Below, one piece after another: positions 17,875-26,792 of a stretch of 64,000 bases of DNA. The first letter of the stretch is position 1; each line of letters begins with the position of its first letter. A program made the position numbers and the translations under genes. The notes below the pieces were generated by a model, which worked only from the letters and a program-made list of their open reading frames with translations, had not been told where the DNA came from and ran no database searches. The DNA comes from Leptospiraceae bacterium. Lineage in GTDB: Bacteria; Spirochaetota; Leptospiria; Leptospirales; Leptonemataceae. Location: positions 57,561 to 121,560 of the forward strand of contig PBEB01000022.1 of the NCBI GenBank assembly GCA_002717505.1, given 5' to 3'.

Positions 17875-17902
17875 TTGACCGAAAGGGTGATACAAATAGA
17901 TT
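17875..17902 (+). promoter_or_regulatory. Putative sigma-70 promoter for the exported protein at 17910
   Basis: TTGACC (17875-17880), a 16-base spacer and TAGATT (17897-17902) resemble -35 and -10 boxes. The ATG of the next gene is at 17910, so a transcript from here would start at or within a base or two of the ATG and lack a leader. No Shine-Dalgarno sequence is visible before that ATG, which fits. Confidence 0.45.
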
Positions 17903-17909
17903 CCGCTTC

Positions 17910-18509
17910 ATGCGAAAATATAGATTCCTTGCAGTGGTTGCCATTCTGGCCATTTGTTCGGCGACTTACTGCAAGTCCGGTGACGAAGAGCCATCCGATG
18001 ATCAAGAGTTATTGAATCTTCTGGATGTAAATGTGGCCAATGGTATATTCTGGGTTGGCAAGACGAGTCAGAATAGCTGTAACGCGGGGGATGCAGCAAC
18101 TACGGCGACGGTCTGTTTTAATCAAACCACCCTGGAGAATACATATCTTTCAGGGGAGACAACAAATATTAATCTCTATCTTCCATCAGGTAATCCGCCT
18201 GCAGGGACCGTGAGTATTCTGGTGCCTCATCCAGACAACTCCTCGCTGAATACCTTTGATATTGCAGTGAGCGGCGACCTCTCAGGTGGTTACGAAACAG
18301 GCAACGGTGTGAGTCGTGTGCTAACACTTTCGGCCACCGGGGCTACAACAGCCAGCAATTCTACAGTTCAGGTTCAAATGGTAAGCTTTCGGGCTCAGCA
18401 AACCGAGAACACGGTGGAAGGAACCATCGTAGTGCGATTTGTTCGGGCCAGTTCTAGCAATCCGAGCTACGACGTTGAATACAGCTTCTCCATGGACAGG
18501 CAGTACTGA
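17910..18509 (+). CDS. Exported protein, probable lipoprotein, unknown function
   Basis: The 199-residue product begins with a charged MRKYR and a hydrophobic core ending in ICSATYC, a loose spirochaete-type lipobox with Cys21 as the likely lipidated residue. The mature part is rich in Thr, Ser, Asn and Gly, predicted beta-rich, with one extra Cys pair (NSCNAGD and TVCFNQ). I recognise no family. The stop overlaps a possible ATG of the next gene, and the real start of the barrel gene lies 17 bases downstream, so the two form an operon. Its job may be linked to that outer-membrane protein. Confidence 0.75.
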   Translation: MRKYRFLAVVAILAICSATYCKSGDEEPSDDQELLNLLDVNVANGIFWVGKTSQNSCNAGDAATTATVCFNQTTLENTYLSGETTNINLYLPSGNPPAGTVSILVPHPDNSSLNTFDIAVSGDLSGGYETGNGVSRVLTLSATGATTASNSTVQVQMVSFRAQQTENTVEGTIVVRFVRASSSNPSYDVEYSFSMDRQY

Positions 18510-18526
18510 TGGAAGGGGAAAAAAGA

Positions 18527-19939
18527 ATGAAAAAGATGCGAAATCTAAGAATTATTACAGTCCTGCTTTCCCTTGCACTTGCAGCACCGGCGATGGCGGA
18601 AGCGGATCCTACCGGCTGGGCGATTCAGCCCCTACCTCTGGTCAGCGCCAGCTCTGACGATGGGTTCGGCTATGGTCTACGTGTTTACGGTACCTACAAA
18701 GATGCAAAGGCTGAGCCCTATAAATACCAGATTTACGGGCAGTACTATGCGACGACTCGTGGTTACGAATTCCATGAGCTTTCTATCGACGCAGTGGACT
18801 TTCTGGATTCTTCCTTCCGAATTATTACCCGGATCGGAGTGGAAAGAACACTGAATGCACAGTGGTATGGCACAGGCAACTATCAGGACATTCAGCGACA
18901 GAAGAAGATCAAGAACGGAGAAATTCCAATCAACGAAAACGTGCGATTGGATCCGACTACCGGTCAGCCCTTGCGCGACCTTTACACTTTCGAAGAATAC
19001 AGCGACTCGGTCTACTCTCTGAATACACGGGCTCTTTTAGGGCCAGGGGCCGGAGATTTCTTGAACCCCGGTAGAAAGCTTCTGAAGCAAACCCAGGGTA
19101 AGTACTTCTATTACGACCGAATTCGACCTTTTCTGATGATGTCCACAGAGCAATGGATGGGTGATACAAACTTCAAATGGTTTGTCGGACTGCGCGGCCA
19201 GAGCTACAAAATCCAATCCTACGCAGGCGATTACGAAGGCGGGGACAAATTGCCTAATTCCAGAACTCTGATCGATATCGAGAAACCTCTGGGGTACGAT
19301 GCCACCGAAAATAATCGATATGTGAACGGTGTTCGAGGAGCGCTGATATATGATTCCCGACCCAGGAAGCGTGAAATCAATCCCAACGCAGGGATTTTCG
19401 CCGACATCCACATTGAAGGCGTAGGTAAAGGAACGGGAAGCAACTATTCCTTCATGCGATACACTGCAGCATGGAGACAGTACATCGAGCTAATGCCAGG
19501 ATTCTTTAATCCGCAGGACCGGGAGCTAGTTTTCGCATATCGCATTCTCGGGCAGAAAACCACGGGCGATGTTCCTTTCTATGAAATGGGCCGCATTTAC
19601 ACATCTCGCGAAAACGCTGAAGGTCTGGGTGGCAACGGAGGTCTGAGAGGGTATCCCGCCAACCAGTTTGTAGACCGAGTAATGGGTATGGCTAACTTTG
19701 AGATGCGTCTAACAACATTCAGTGTGGATGCTCTGGGTGGGATTGATTTCATTTTCCTTGGCTACTATGACCTGGGACGTGTAGCTCCCACCAATCGTGA
19801 GATGACTCTCAAGGGTTTGCACCGGGCTTACGGCGGTGGTGTTCGTTTACTATGGCAAGAAAATGTTGTGATCAACATTTCCTACGGCCGGTCTCAATAT
19901 GAGTCCAATTTTAACTTTGGATTCAACCACATGTTCTAA
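18527..19939 (+). CDS. Outer-membrane beta-barrel protein, Omp85/BamA-TamA C-terminal (surface antigen) type
   Basis: The 470-residue protein starts with a cleavable signal peptide (LLSLALAAPAMAEA). The mature part is a beta barrel with aromatic-rich alternating strands, a GGLRGYPANQFV motif (the LRGY signature of Omp85-family barrels) and a C-terminal Phe. POTRA domains are not evident, so this is a short family member like the patatin-associated or 'BamA/TamA family' barrels and not BamA itself. The ATG at 18527 is preceded by a strong AAGGGG ribosome-binding site. It follows a lipoprotein gene in the same operon, and a strong terminator closes the unit. Confidence 0.85.
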   Translation: MKKMRNLRIITVLLSLALAAPAMAEADPTGWAIQPLPLVSASSDDGFGYGLRVYGTYKDAKAEPYKYQIYGQYYATTRGYEFHELSIDAVDFLDSSFRIITRIGVERTLNAQWYGTGNYQDIQRQKKIKNGEIPINENVRLDPTTGQPLRDLYTFEEYSDSVYSLNTRALLGPGAGDFLNPGRKLLKQTQGKYFYYDRIRPFLMMSTEQWMGDTNFKWFVGLRGQSYKIQSYAGDYEGGDKLPNSRTLIDIEKPLGYDATENNRYVNGVRGALIYDSRPRKREINPNAGIFADIHIEGVGKGTGSNYSFMRYTAAWRQYIELMPGFFNPQDRELVFAYRILGQKTTGDVPFYEMGRIYTSRENAEGLGGNGGLRGYPANQFVDRVMGMANFEMRLTTFSVDALGGIDFIFLGYYDLGRVAPTNREMTLKGLHRAYGGGVRLLWQENVVINISYGRSQYESNFNFGFNHMF

Positions 19940-19986
19940 GAATCCACCGGAGGATTCGGAATGAGGGGGCTTCGGCCCCTTTTTTC
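19940..19986 (+). terminator. Tandem hairpins ending in a strong intrinsic terminator
   Basis: Just after the barrel gene, GAATCC (19940-19945) pairs with GGATTC (19952-19957). Next, AGGGGGC-TTCG-GCCCCT (from 19965) forms a tight tetraloop hairpin followed by TTTTTTCG. The second hairpin is a textbook terminator for the lipoprotein and barrel operon. Confidence 0.88.
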
Positions 19987-20106
19987 GTTTGGGTCCGGTG
20001 TGCCGCGCCGTGTCCCCTAATTCTGCTTCAATTGATCTTGAAATTCGGGCCAGCCATGAACTACTTGGGCAGGGATTCCCTCTAAGTCTTTGCAGGCAGG
20101 TTTATT

Positions 20107-20691
20107 ATGCATCTAGCGCCCAATTCACGAATTCAGATCTGGATTATTACTGTACTTTTGCTCGGAACAACCATGTGCCGAACCTCCGCGCCCGCCGGAT
20201 CCACGTCTGCACAGGAAACCTCCAGCGAGGTTACCCCCGGGGCAGGGGCTAACGAGACCGACTCTAAAGAAAGGGAGCTGGAAAGTGCAGGTGATGGAGA
20301 GCGCGGCGTGGAAGTTGTGGAAAAGCCGGGCATCTATGTTTTCCACTATCCTGAAACGTTGCAACTGGAAGATCCCTATGAGAATTACTTGAGCAAGCGA
20401 AGGGTCTTCGATGATCGCCTGGGTGCAGAAATCAGAGCATTGCTTGCCGAAGAAGCAGGCTACACACCGGAATACAAAGCCAGATGTCTGCCCGTTTATG
20501 ATTACGGGATCGTTCTTGTGTCCGAAGATAATCGGCAAACCTATCTGTTTTCTTTTCGCTGCAATACCATGCATTACAAGGAGAAGAAGCTCTGGAAGGA
20601 TTTTACGCCGATCCGCACCAGGCTCTATACCTTGCTTCAATATCAGGTGAATGACAATACATCTGCTCTAATCGATTCTCGAGAGTATTGA
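20107..20691 (+). CDS. Putative lipoprotein, unknown function
   Basis: The 194-residue protein has a signal sequence ending in LLLGTTMC, a spirochaete-type lipobox with Cys24 as the lipidation site. A disordered Ser/Thr/Glu/Gly-rich linker (to about residue 75) leads to a globular C-terminal part with YVFHYPETLQLEDPYENYL and two further Cys. I do not recognise the family. It ends two bases before the CsgG-like gene, so they are co-transcribed and may work together at the envelope. Confidence 0.75.
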   Translation: MHLAPNSRIQIWIITVLLLGTTMCRTSAPAGSTSAQETSSEVTPGAGANETDSKERELESAGDGERGVEVVEKPGIYVFHYPETLQLEDPYENYLSKRRVFDDRLGAEIRALLAEEAGYTPEYKARCLPVYDYGIVLVSEDNRQTYLFSFRCNTMHYKEKKLWKDFTPIRTRLYTLLQYQVNDNTSALIDSREY

Positions 20692-20692
20692 G

Positions 20693-21829
20693 ATGTTGAA
20701 TCGGAATATCATCCCTTCGTCGGTGCCGCTGGCCGAATTCCTGCGAACCCCTGTGGCAATCCTATTCATCTTGATTGCGTTTTCTGGATTGCTTTTGCTC
20801 GGTGCTTGCAAGATTCCTCAACGTCCGGACAAACCATCGCCGGCATCGCACAAAGAGGAAGGAACCCGGGAGTCCGTTAACAATACTACGGAGCCTGATG
20901 TTGCTCCGACAGCCGACCCGGGCGACAAGGCGAACCATGTAATTGAATCCAGGAGGGGTGCTGTGGCTATACTTCCCTTTCGCACTTCCCAGAACTCTGA
21001 AAAAGGTATAAGTCTGTCCTCTCGCCTGATGGCCCGGCTTCAGGGAATGAATCAATTTCAAATAATTGAACGACTGGACCTGGAGAGCATTAAAAACCAG
21101 CTGCTCATAGGTCAGTCCGGTCTGGTGGATAGTGGAAGCGCGGCGAAAATCGGCCGGCTGGTGGGTGCCAGGTATCTGGTCCTGGGCGAATGGACTGATA
21201 CTGTAAACGGACAGGGGAAAGCATCTTACAGGCTGGTGGTGGCTGAATCCGGTCGACTCATCGGGTCCGGCATTGCCATCGGAACCGAGGAGGAAATCCT
21301 TCAGCGTTTCCAGGCCAGCCTGGCTCGCCAGCTAGCAATTTATCAGAGTCTGGACAACCCGGGCAGCCCATATTCAATCTTGCTGCAATTGAATCGTGAA
21401 GATCATGAATATCGCATGGGGGATCGAGTTGAGATCAACTTTGAAATTAAGCGTCATGCGAATTCTGCCCCTTCTCTGGTATACGTCCAGCTCTATGCGA
21501 TTGATTCCGACGGTGTCATGACCATGATCTATCCGAATCGCTTCAGCGGTATCAAAGCTTTAAATGTGAATCAGAAGTATAGCTTTCCTGGAAGAGAGGA
21601 TCCCTTTGAGTGGAAGGTTGTGCCACCTGCCGGTACAGAAACCATTCAGGCCTTTGTAACTACGAAACCCGTGGATCCGTTTGAGGCCACCGATAAGATG
21701 GAGGATGGCTTCGTCCGTGTAAGCACCCGAGGTCATCAGCCCGAAACCTACTCAGGCATCGTCACTGTGCTCAAGGAGGAAGAAGGCTGGAGTGCAGATA
21801 CAGTAACGTTTGAGATTGTAGATCAATGA
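20693..21829 (+). CDS. Lipoprotein with CsgG-like N-terminal and DUF4384-like C-terminal domains
   Basis: This 378-residue lipoprotein has a lipobox LLLLGAC (Cys39). After a disordered linker, residues 90-215 read like the CsgG/FlgO-type fold: VAILPFRTS, then FQIIERLDLESIKNQLLIGQSG, then KIGRLVGARYLVLGEW. These motifs are typical of curli-secretion-channel relatives. Residues 225-378 look like DUF4384, with YRMGDRVEINFEI, LYAIDSDGVMTMIYPN and the FPG turn. This domain combination is found in other bacteria in envelope and stress-linked operons. Curli genes are absent here, so a direct role in curli secretion is not indicated. Confidence 0.75.
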   Translation: MLNRNIIPSSVPLAEFLRTPVAILFILIAFSGLLLLGACKIPQRPDKPSPASHKEEGTRESVNNTTEPDVAPTADPGDKANHVIESRRGAVAILPFRTSQNSEKGISLSSRLMARLQGMNQFQIIERLDLESIKNQLLIGQSGLVDSGSAAKIGRLVGARYLVLGEWTDTVNGQGKASYRLVVAESGRLIGSGIAIGTEEEILQRFQASLARQLAIYQSLDNPGSPYSILLQLNREDHEYRMGDRVEINFEIKRHANSAPSLVYVQLYAIDSDGVMTMIYPNRFSGIKALNVNQKYSFPGREDPFEWKVVPPAGTETIQAFVTTKPVDPFEATDKMEDGFVRVSTRGHQPETYSGIVTVLKEEEGWSADTVTFEIVDQ

Positions 21830-21881
21830 ACTGAATCGCCACCCCTTGCATGGTGTCAGAGTACCGGTTTGCCTAACCCAA

Positions 21882-22427
21882 TCAATGGTTCCATTTGATG
21901 GAACATCCCATGCTGGGAAAATCCTTTTCCGGGCCACTTCCCTGGCCCATATCGCGTAGTAGCGCTAGTTCCAGACTGTTTTCCTTCACTGCATCCGGGT
22001 TTTGCCAGTTGTCGTTGATTCGCCCATGGTAGGAAAGCTTACCATTGTGAAACAGGTAAGGATCAGGAGTGCATACAGCTCCATAATCGCTGGCTACGGA
22101 TTGATCCTCATCAAACAGATAAGGAAACTGAATTCCATTTTCCTCTGCGAAAGGCTTCATTCGTTCGAACCCATCCTCGGGATAGGATGGGTTGCTGTTC
22201 GGGTTTATCGCTACGATTTGTAGTGATTCGCTGTAGCGCTCCTGCAAATCTTTCAGCAAGGGCCAGGCGGCTATCGCGTAGGGGCAATGGTTGCAGGTGA
22301 ATACGATGAGTAGATGAGGGTTCTTGATTAGATCTGCTGAGTTAACCAATGCTCCATTCACATCCTTCAATTCGAAAGATGGGGCCGGAGTTCCCTTTTC
22401 CATCTGATTGGATTCCAGTAATGCCAT
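21882..22427 (-). CDS. Thioredoxin-like redoxin (AhpC/TSA-type fold)
   Basis: The protein of about 181 residues begins GTPAPSFELKDVNGALV, the usual start of AhpC/TSA-type redoxins. It has a CNHCPY active site (Cys45, Cys48), where other thioredoxins have CxxC followed by a proline-type residue. Further on are KPFAEENGIQFPYLFDED and the cis-Pro-containing VCTPDPYLF. This variant is common in 'thioredoxin family protein' entries near 180 residues, with no signal peptide. The start could be the ATG at 22427 or 22403; the open frame continues further, but that would cover the divergent ArsC-like start. The role is probably thiol redox balance. Confidence 0.82.
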   Translation of the reverse strand: MALLESNQMEKGTPAPSFELKDVNGALVNSADLIKNPHLLIVFTCNHCPYAIAAWPLLKDLQERYSESLQIVAINPNSNPSYPEDGFERMKPFAEENGIQFPYLFDEDQSVASDYGAVCTPDPYLFHNGKLSYHGRINDNWQNPDAVKENSLELALLRDMGQGSGPEKDFPSMGCSIKWNH

Positions 22428-22476
22428 AAATTCAAAAAAGGTTGATTGCCAGGAGCCGAAAAGGACTTTTCCCGGC

Positions 22477-22830
22477 ATGATCAAATTCTACGGATACAAG
22501 AAATGTTCAACGTCTCGCAAGGCTGAGAAATACCTCACGGATAAAGGCATAAAATATGATTTTGTGGACATTACAGAGAATCCGCCCAATCAGAGTACGC
22601 TCAAACAAGTGGCTCAATCTTCAGATACTCCGGCGAAGAAGATGTTCAACACAAGCGGTCAGCAATATCGAGAGCTGGGAATTAAGGATAAGCTTCCCTC
22701 TTTGAAAGACGGAGACATCTTTAAGATGCTTGCTTCGAACGGAAAACTGATCAAGCGCCCTGTGGTTACTGATGGAAAGAAAGGCACTGTGGGATTCTCC
22801 GAAGAAAGCTACCAGAAAACCTGGAAGTGA
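22477..22830 (+). CDS. ArsC/Spx-family thioredoxin-fold protein
   Basis: This small protein of 117 residues begins with FYGYKKCSTSRKAEKYL. Cys10 sits in the C-x-T-S-R-K active site of the arsenate-reductase-like (YffB/ArsC/Spx) family. The C-terminal IKRPVVTDGKK matches the family's LIKRPI motif. Whether it reduces arsenate, or acts as an Spx-like or glutathione-dependent thiol protein, cannot be told. No ars genes are nearby. The open frame continues upstream to 22408, but the ATG at 22477 gives the family's normal N-terminus. It is divergent from the redoxin gene. Confidence 0.82.
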   Translation: MIKFYGYKKCSTSRKAEKYLTDKGIKYDFVDITENPPNQSTLKQVAQSSDTPAKKMFNTSGQQYRELGIKDKLPSLKDGDIFKMLASNGKLIKRPVVTDGKKGTVGFSEESYQKTWK

Positions 22831-22868
22831 ATTGACAGGCTCCGTAACTGGAGCGATCTGACCCTGTT

Positions 22869-22941
22869 GCCCAGGTAGCTCAGTCGGTAGAGCAGTGGAC
22901 TGAAAATCCACGTGTCGGTGGTTCGATCCCGCCCCTGGGCA
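22869..22941 (+). tRNA. tRNA-Phe (anticodon GAA)
   Basis: A full cloverleaf can be drawn: the acceptor GCCCAGG/CCTGGGC, a D arm GCTC...GAGC, an anticodon arm GTGGA-CTGAAAA-TCCAC with anticodon GAA, and a T arm with GGTTCGATCCC. The discriminator base is A. The CCA end is not encoded (the next bases are CAC), so it must be added by a nucleotidyltransferase. Confidence 0.96.
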
Positions 22942-22953
22942 CACATCTTTTGG

Positions 22954-23187
22954 TCATCCGGCCCCCTGACTCCAGAATTCTTCAAACTCTTCCTCTGATG
23001 ACGCGGCGCATCTTTCTGGTGCGAAGAGCTTCTTCACCGGGGGTTTGGGGTATGTGGACACCTCTCCGGCATCGGGAATGGCGGTGAGCATCCGCAGGAT
23101 TTCATCCTCTCCCTGGATTTCATACATAGTGTAGCTCATGCCTTTGCCCGGCACAATTTGCTCAGTCTTCAGATATTTCTTTTCCAT
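22954..23187 (-). CDS. Small hypothetical protein, 77 residues
   Basis: The frame begins at an ATG with a good AAGGA ribosome-binding site six bases upstream, and it fills the gap between tRNA-Phe and the divergent response regulator. The product ([16 protein letters not shown]...) is soluble, with an acidic C-terminus ([10 protein letters not shown]) and one Cys. I recognise no domain. The ribosome-binding site and natural composition argue that it is real. Confidence 0.6.
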   Translation of the reverse strand: MEKKYLKTEQIVPGKGMSYTMYEIQGEDEILRMLTAIPDAGEVSTYPKPPVKKLFAPERCAASSEEEFEEFWSQGAG

Positions 23188-23274
23188 TCTTTATCCTTTT
23201 CTTGTTCGTTCGGAGAATTCTTTTCTTGCGTGGACCCCCGGCCTATTTACAGTCCGGACCTGGGGGACCATTTC

Positions 23275-23763
23275 ATGAATAAAGGCTACATAGTCTGTGT
23301 TGACGATGAAATCTCTGTTCTGGATACGTTGCGAGAGCAACTCCGACAGTATTTCGAACAAAGCCATGAAATCGAAGTAGCGGCCAGCGCAGAAGAGGCC
23401 CTGGAACTCATCGAAGATATTAAAGAATCCGGCGGATTGGTCGAGGTGATAATAACCGATCAAGTAATGCCCGGGATGAAGGGAGATCAATTTCTTGAGA
23501 AGATCCACAGGGAATTCCCGGATACCATCAAGATCCTGCTCACCGGCCAGGCCGGACTGGATAATGCGATCCATGCCATCAATCGGGGAGGTCTGAACCG
23601 CTATGTGGAAAAGCCCTGGAACATGGAAGAGCTCCAGAAGGATATCAAAGAGCTCATTGAAAAGTATCAGCAGCAGGTGGAGAATCAGCGGCTTATTGCT
23701 CAGCTTGAATCGCGGATTACCGCCCTGGAAGATGAAAATCGTTCGCTCAAAGACGGAGAATAG
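23275..23763 (+). CDS. CheY-like response regulator with C-terminal coiled coil
   Basis: The 162-residue protein is a receiver domain (residues 3-125) plus a coiled-coil tail. Acidic pocket residues Asp10 and Asp11, phospho-acceptor Asp62 (IITDQVMPG), Thr90 (ILLTGQAG) and Lys113 (YVEKPW) are all present. The [22 protein letters not shown] pattern is of the type found in RpfG-like receivers, although no HD-GYP or DNA-binding output domain follows. The tail ([20 protein letters not shown]) looks like a dimerisation or docking helix. The ATG at 23275 has a GGGGGA sequence 8 bases upstream. No kinase is adjacent. Confidence 0.88.
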   Translation: MNKGYIVCVDDEISVLDTLREQLRQYFEQSHEIEVAASAEEALELIEDIKESGGLVEVIITDQVMPGMKGDQFLEKIHREFPDTIKILLTGQAGLDNAIHAINRGGLNRYVEKPWNMEELQKDIKELIEKYQQQVENQRLIAQLESRITALEDENRSLKDGE

Positions 23764-24994
23764 ATCCCGGCCCACTCGGCATGCACTGTTGCACACTTTC
23801 GGAATCGCACCTCGCCGCATAATCCTCCAGCTCTTCGTGACGAGTCTGGTACTATCAACCTTTCAGTCAACTCTGGCCGAGCAGAAGCCGGAAGAACCAA
23901 AGCCAGAACCCGCGGAAACCTCTCCAAGGCCGGCCACTACCGAGAAGGAGCCGGCCCCTGAAGGCAAGAAAGAGGAAGCTGAAAGTCCAGAGAAAAAGGC
24001 CAGGCGCGAAGAAGAACTCAAGCTCCTAAAACAGCAGATGCTCTTTGCTCCATCAACAGAACGTCGCCAGGCCATTCACCAGGTAGAGCGGCTTGAAAAG
24101 GAATCCGAGCAGAAGTATTTCCTGGATACACTACGTAAGCTTGCCCTGGAAGATATGGATCCGCTGGTCCGCGAAGCGTCCGTGCGTCTGCTCGCAGATA
24201 TCAAAGACAAGGATTCCGGGGACACGTTTCTTAAAGCTCTGGAGGATAACATTCGTCCGGTGATGCGCGAGGCATTGCGGGGCATTGCAAGGATCGAGCT
24301 GAAGAGCGCAGAGGCGCGCATATTCGAGCTCCTCAAAAAAGAAGAATTCAAAGAGAACGATAATGTAACGGTAGGGATGATTCGCACATTGGCCGACCTG
24401 GACAGCCAGATTGCCGCTGACTTTCTCACCGAGGTCTATGCGAAGGACGACACAAACCTGGAAATCCAGCGAGCCATTCTCCTCTATTACGGGAATGCGG
24501 AAGTGAAGTCAAAAAAGGATTGGCTTACAGAAATCCTGACAGACAAGAACGAAGACATCGTGTCCCGCTCCTACGCTGCCAATGCGCTGGGTAAAATCAA
24601 GTCTCCAGACTCAGTAGAGCCTTTAAAAAGCGTCTTACAGGAAATTCGAGACCTCAGAAGTAGCCGCGAACGTGCTCGTCACAACCCTTTGAAACAACAG
24701 GCCATTCTGGCATTGATTCGCCTGGACGATAAATCCATTTTGCCAGAACTCAAGGCAGCGGCCCTGGATGATGATGCTTCGGTGCGCTTACGAGCGGTTA
24801 AACAGATTGGTCAGTTAAAGATAGAAGAGTTTCGTGATATGCTGGAATACAAAGCGAAGCATGAACCCAGTCGATCGGTTAAGAAAGCGGCTCAAGAAGC
24901 TCTGGATATTATGGATGGCAAGAAAGAAGCTGAAGGAGATGAAGACTCACCAGAAGCTTCAGAAGACCCAAAGGAAACGGAGAAATCCGAGTAG
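23732..24994 (+). CDS. Exported HEAT-repeat protein
   Basis: This 420-residue protein has an N-terminal hydrophobic segment ([20 protein letters not shown]), a Pro/Glu/Lys-rich linker and then a long array of HEAT-like helical repeats. The pattern 'DxDxxVRxxAxxxLxxIKD' recurs, for example [17 protein letters not shown] and [16 protein letters not shown]. The C-terminal tail is acidic. HEAT arrays are scaffolds for protein binding, here probably in the periplasm. The start is uncertain: an ATG at 23732 overlaps the response regulator in another frame by 32 bases and has GGAAG immediately ahead. It is followed after two bases by an exported unknown protein. Confidence 0.75.
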   Translation: MKIVRSKTENRSRPTRHALLHTFGIAPRRIILQLFVTSLVLSTFQSTLAEQKPEEPKPEPAETSPRPATTEKEPAPEGKKEEAESPEKKARREEELKLLKQQMLFAPSTERRQAIHQVERLEKESEQKYFLDTLRKLALEDMDPLVREASVRLLADIKDKDSGDTFLKALEDNIRPVMREALRGIARIELKSAEARIFELLKKEEFKENDNVTVGMIRTLADLDSQIAADFLTEVYAKDDTNLEIQRAILLYYGNAEVKSKKDWLTEILTDKNEDIVSRSYAANALGKIKSPDSVEPLKSVLQEIRDLRSSRERARHNPLKQQAILALIRLDDKSILPELKAAALDDDASVRLRAVKQIGQLKIEEFRDMLEYKAKHEPSRSVKKAAQEALDIMDGKKEAEGDEDSPEASEDPKETEKSE

Positions 24995-24996
24995 TC

Positions 24997-25851
24997 ATGA
25001 ACAGCCTCTGGCCTACCTGCTTTGCAGTTAGCCTGCATCGCAAATTGTCCGGTGGAGTTGCATTGATTTTGATTATACTTCTGGGACCTGCGCAAGCCAT
25101 CGAATCCCGGACGCCACAGAGCATGGCCGAATATCGGGCCCTTATGGGAAGTGGCCGATCCGTGACAATGAATCTTCGCTTTCGCGGAATTCGCACAGTA
25201 GATACCGGGCAATCCATTGAGGACCGCTTTGTCTTTCGAAGCAAGGACGGAGTGCTATTTTATATCAAACTGGACTGGAACCATCAGCTTGCTCTAGATC
25301 AGATAAGGAGCGGAAGCGAACTGGCCCCGTTTCGATACAATTTCTTCTATGAGCTGGGAATCAGCATTGAAAGGCAAACAGACAAAGGTCTTCTCATCGT
25401 TCGGGCAACACCGGCAGAAGTCTGGGAACTAAGACTTGCCCGGGAAATTCCTCCTTACACCGGCGATATTACCGAACAGGACCTTCGCATTCGCGAGCTC
25501 ATAGAAAACGTGCGCCAGAACCAACAGCCTCCTGGTCAGTACAAGCTCTTCTTTTCCAGAAGAGAGACTTTGCATCTGATTTTTTATGATATGGAAGGTC
25601 AGGAAGTTCGATTTCAGTACAGGAAAGATCGCTGGGAAACCGATGAGCTCAAAAAGGTTCGCTTTTTGATACCAGGTTCTGCCTATCTGGTTTCAGGGCC
25701 TCTGCGGGGTTTGATGATAAATGAGAAAAGTGTGCCGGTAACCGATCAGAGATTTCAAGAAACTATAGAGAGTCGCAACCTGGAAGAGTACTATCTCTGG
25801 TTCGAATTTGAATCCGCCAGACCACTTCGCACAGAGCAAATCCTTTATTAA
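24997..25851 (+). CDS. Exported protein of unknown function, 284 residues
   Basis: The protein starts with a signal peptide (LSGGVALILIILLGPAQA) and continues as a soluble, charged, mixed alpha/beta protein. I recognise no domain. Notable stretches are YRALMGSGRSVTMNLRFRGI and FYDMEGQEVRFQYRKDRW. It lies two bases after the HEAT-repeat gene and five bases before another exported unknown, so the three probably form an envelope operon downstream of the response regulator. Confidence 0.7.
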   Translation: MNSLWPTCFAVSLHRKLSGGVALILIILLGPAQAIESRTPQSMAEYRALMGSGRSVTMNLRFRGIRTVDTGQSIEDRFVFRSKDGVLFYIKLDWNHQLALDQIRSGSELAPFRYNFFYELGISIERQTDKGLLIVRATPAEVWELRLAREIPPYTGDITEQDLRIRELIENVRQNQQPPGQYKLFFSRRETLHLIFYDMEGQEVRFQYRKDRWETDELKKVRFLIPGSAYLVSGPLRGLMINEKSVPVTDQRFQETIESRNLEEYYLWFEFESARPLRTEQILY

Positions 25852-25856
25852 TAGCA

Positions 25857-26516
25857 ATGATGGCAACTTGTTCAAAAAGTTCCCCGTCCGGTTCTGTTGC
25901 CTGCCATCCGCTTAAGCCGCGAAGCGATACTCAAACTCTGGAAACGGAAGCGATTTCAGTCCGCAATTCCTACGTTTGCAATGGCGGATTCAGAAAACGC
26001 TCAAAGAGCCGCTGGCATCTGGCCTTGGTGACCTCTCTGGCGACCGTTCTGCTGATTTATGGAAGCACTCCTTTGCTTTCGAAGGAGAATTTGCTACGAG
26101 AGGGTGAGCCTTTTTCCCACTACCGGATTTATTTCCAGTTCAAAGCTCCAGTTCCATTGCGATATGAAATTCTACCCTATGGAAATGCAAAGTTACTTCA
26201 GGCCCAGGACTCTCAAGAACGATTGGTCATTCTGTCACGAACCATGCGCATGACTCAAAACATCCCCTCTGGAGATTTTTTACGGCCGCCGGGATGTGCG
26301 AAGACTCCTGATTTCGGATCAATGAACGGTCGGCTGCGTTGCGAGTCCATCGAGCAAGGCGTTCCGCTGGTGCGACTGATTGTCTGGGAAAAGACGGCCG
26401 GGCTCCTGCATTTACTGACGGCCACCGTTCAGAAAGAAGACCTATCTTTACTGGATGATCTGGAAAGGACTCTAGAGCCTCAACCAGCATTCTACTATCC
26501 TGACGATGGGTTATGA
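25857..26516 (+). CDS. Membrane-anchored or exported protein of unknown function, 219 residues
   Basis: An N-terminal polar stretch of about 50 residues precedes one hydrophobic segment (HLALVTSLATVLLIYG, about 54-69), then a soluble domain of about 150 residues with two Cys (PPGCAKTP and RLRCES). The long polar N-terminus is unusual for a signal peptide, so either it is a type II membrane protein or the true start lies nearer the hydrophobic segment. No family is recognised. It is probably co-transcribed with the two upstream exported proteins. Confidence 0.6.
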   Translation: MMATCSKSSPSGSVACHPLKPRSDTQTLETEAISVRNSYVCNGGFRKRSKSRWHLALVTSLATVLLIYGSTPLLSKENLLREGEPFSHYRIYFQFKAPVPLRYEILPYGNAKLLQAQDSQERLVILSRTMRMTQNIPSGDFLRPPGCAKTPDFGSMNGRLRCESIEQGVPLVRLIVWEKTAGLLHLLTATVQKEDLSLLDDLERTLEPQPAFYYPDDGL

Positions 26517-26542
26517 ATACCAGCAGTGATACGAAGGGATCA

Positions 26543-26746
26543 TTAAGCTTCGTCCGAAGCGCAACCTGACGTAAACCGGTCCGGATTGGGCTGCCCGCGT
26601 AAACACCAGGTCCGCTTTTCAAGCTTCTCTACAATGAGCTCAGACGGGTTTGTGAGCGGAGCTCCTCCCGGTGGATGGCGGCCAAAGGATGCCATAAGAT
26701 TGGCGTCAGAGGACCTGGAATCCCCCGGAATTCGTATTTTTCTCAT
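26543..26746 (-). CDS. Possible small protein, 67 residues
   Basis: This short frame, divergent from prfB, starts at an ATG at 26746 (or at 26812, overlapping prfB). The product (MRKIRIPGDSRSSDANLM...) contains a reasonably protein-like stretch, NPSELIVEKLEKRTWCL. No ribosome-binding site is visible and I recognise no family. It fills most of the 276-base gap between the exported protein and prfB, which otherwise holds nothing I can name. Confidence 0.25.
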   Translation of the reverse strand: MRKIRIPGDSRSSDANLMASFGRHPPGGAPLTNPSELIVEKLEKRTWCLRGQPNPDRFTSGCASDEA

Positions 26747-26792
26747 TTGATTCTGTCTTGCTTTCAAGGGCCGTCTTGCTTTCCTGGAAGTG

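Noticed and set aside
21888..21904. GTTCCAT/ATGGAAC hairpin after the CsgG-like gene
   Set aside because: It lies in the 3' end of the redoxin coding sequence and has no T run; not a convincing terminator.
22621..22944. Minus-strand frame across tRNA-Phe and the ArsC-like gene
   Set aside because: It covers the tRNA and is the classic tRNA-derived shadow product; no ribosome-binding site.
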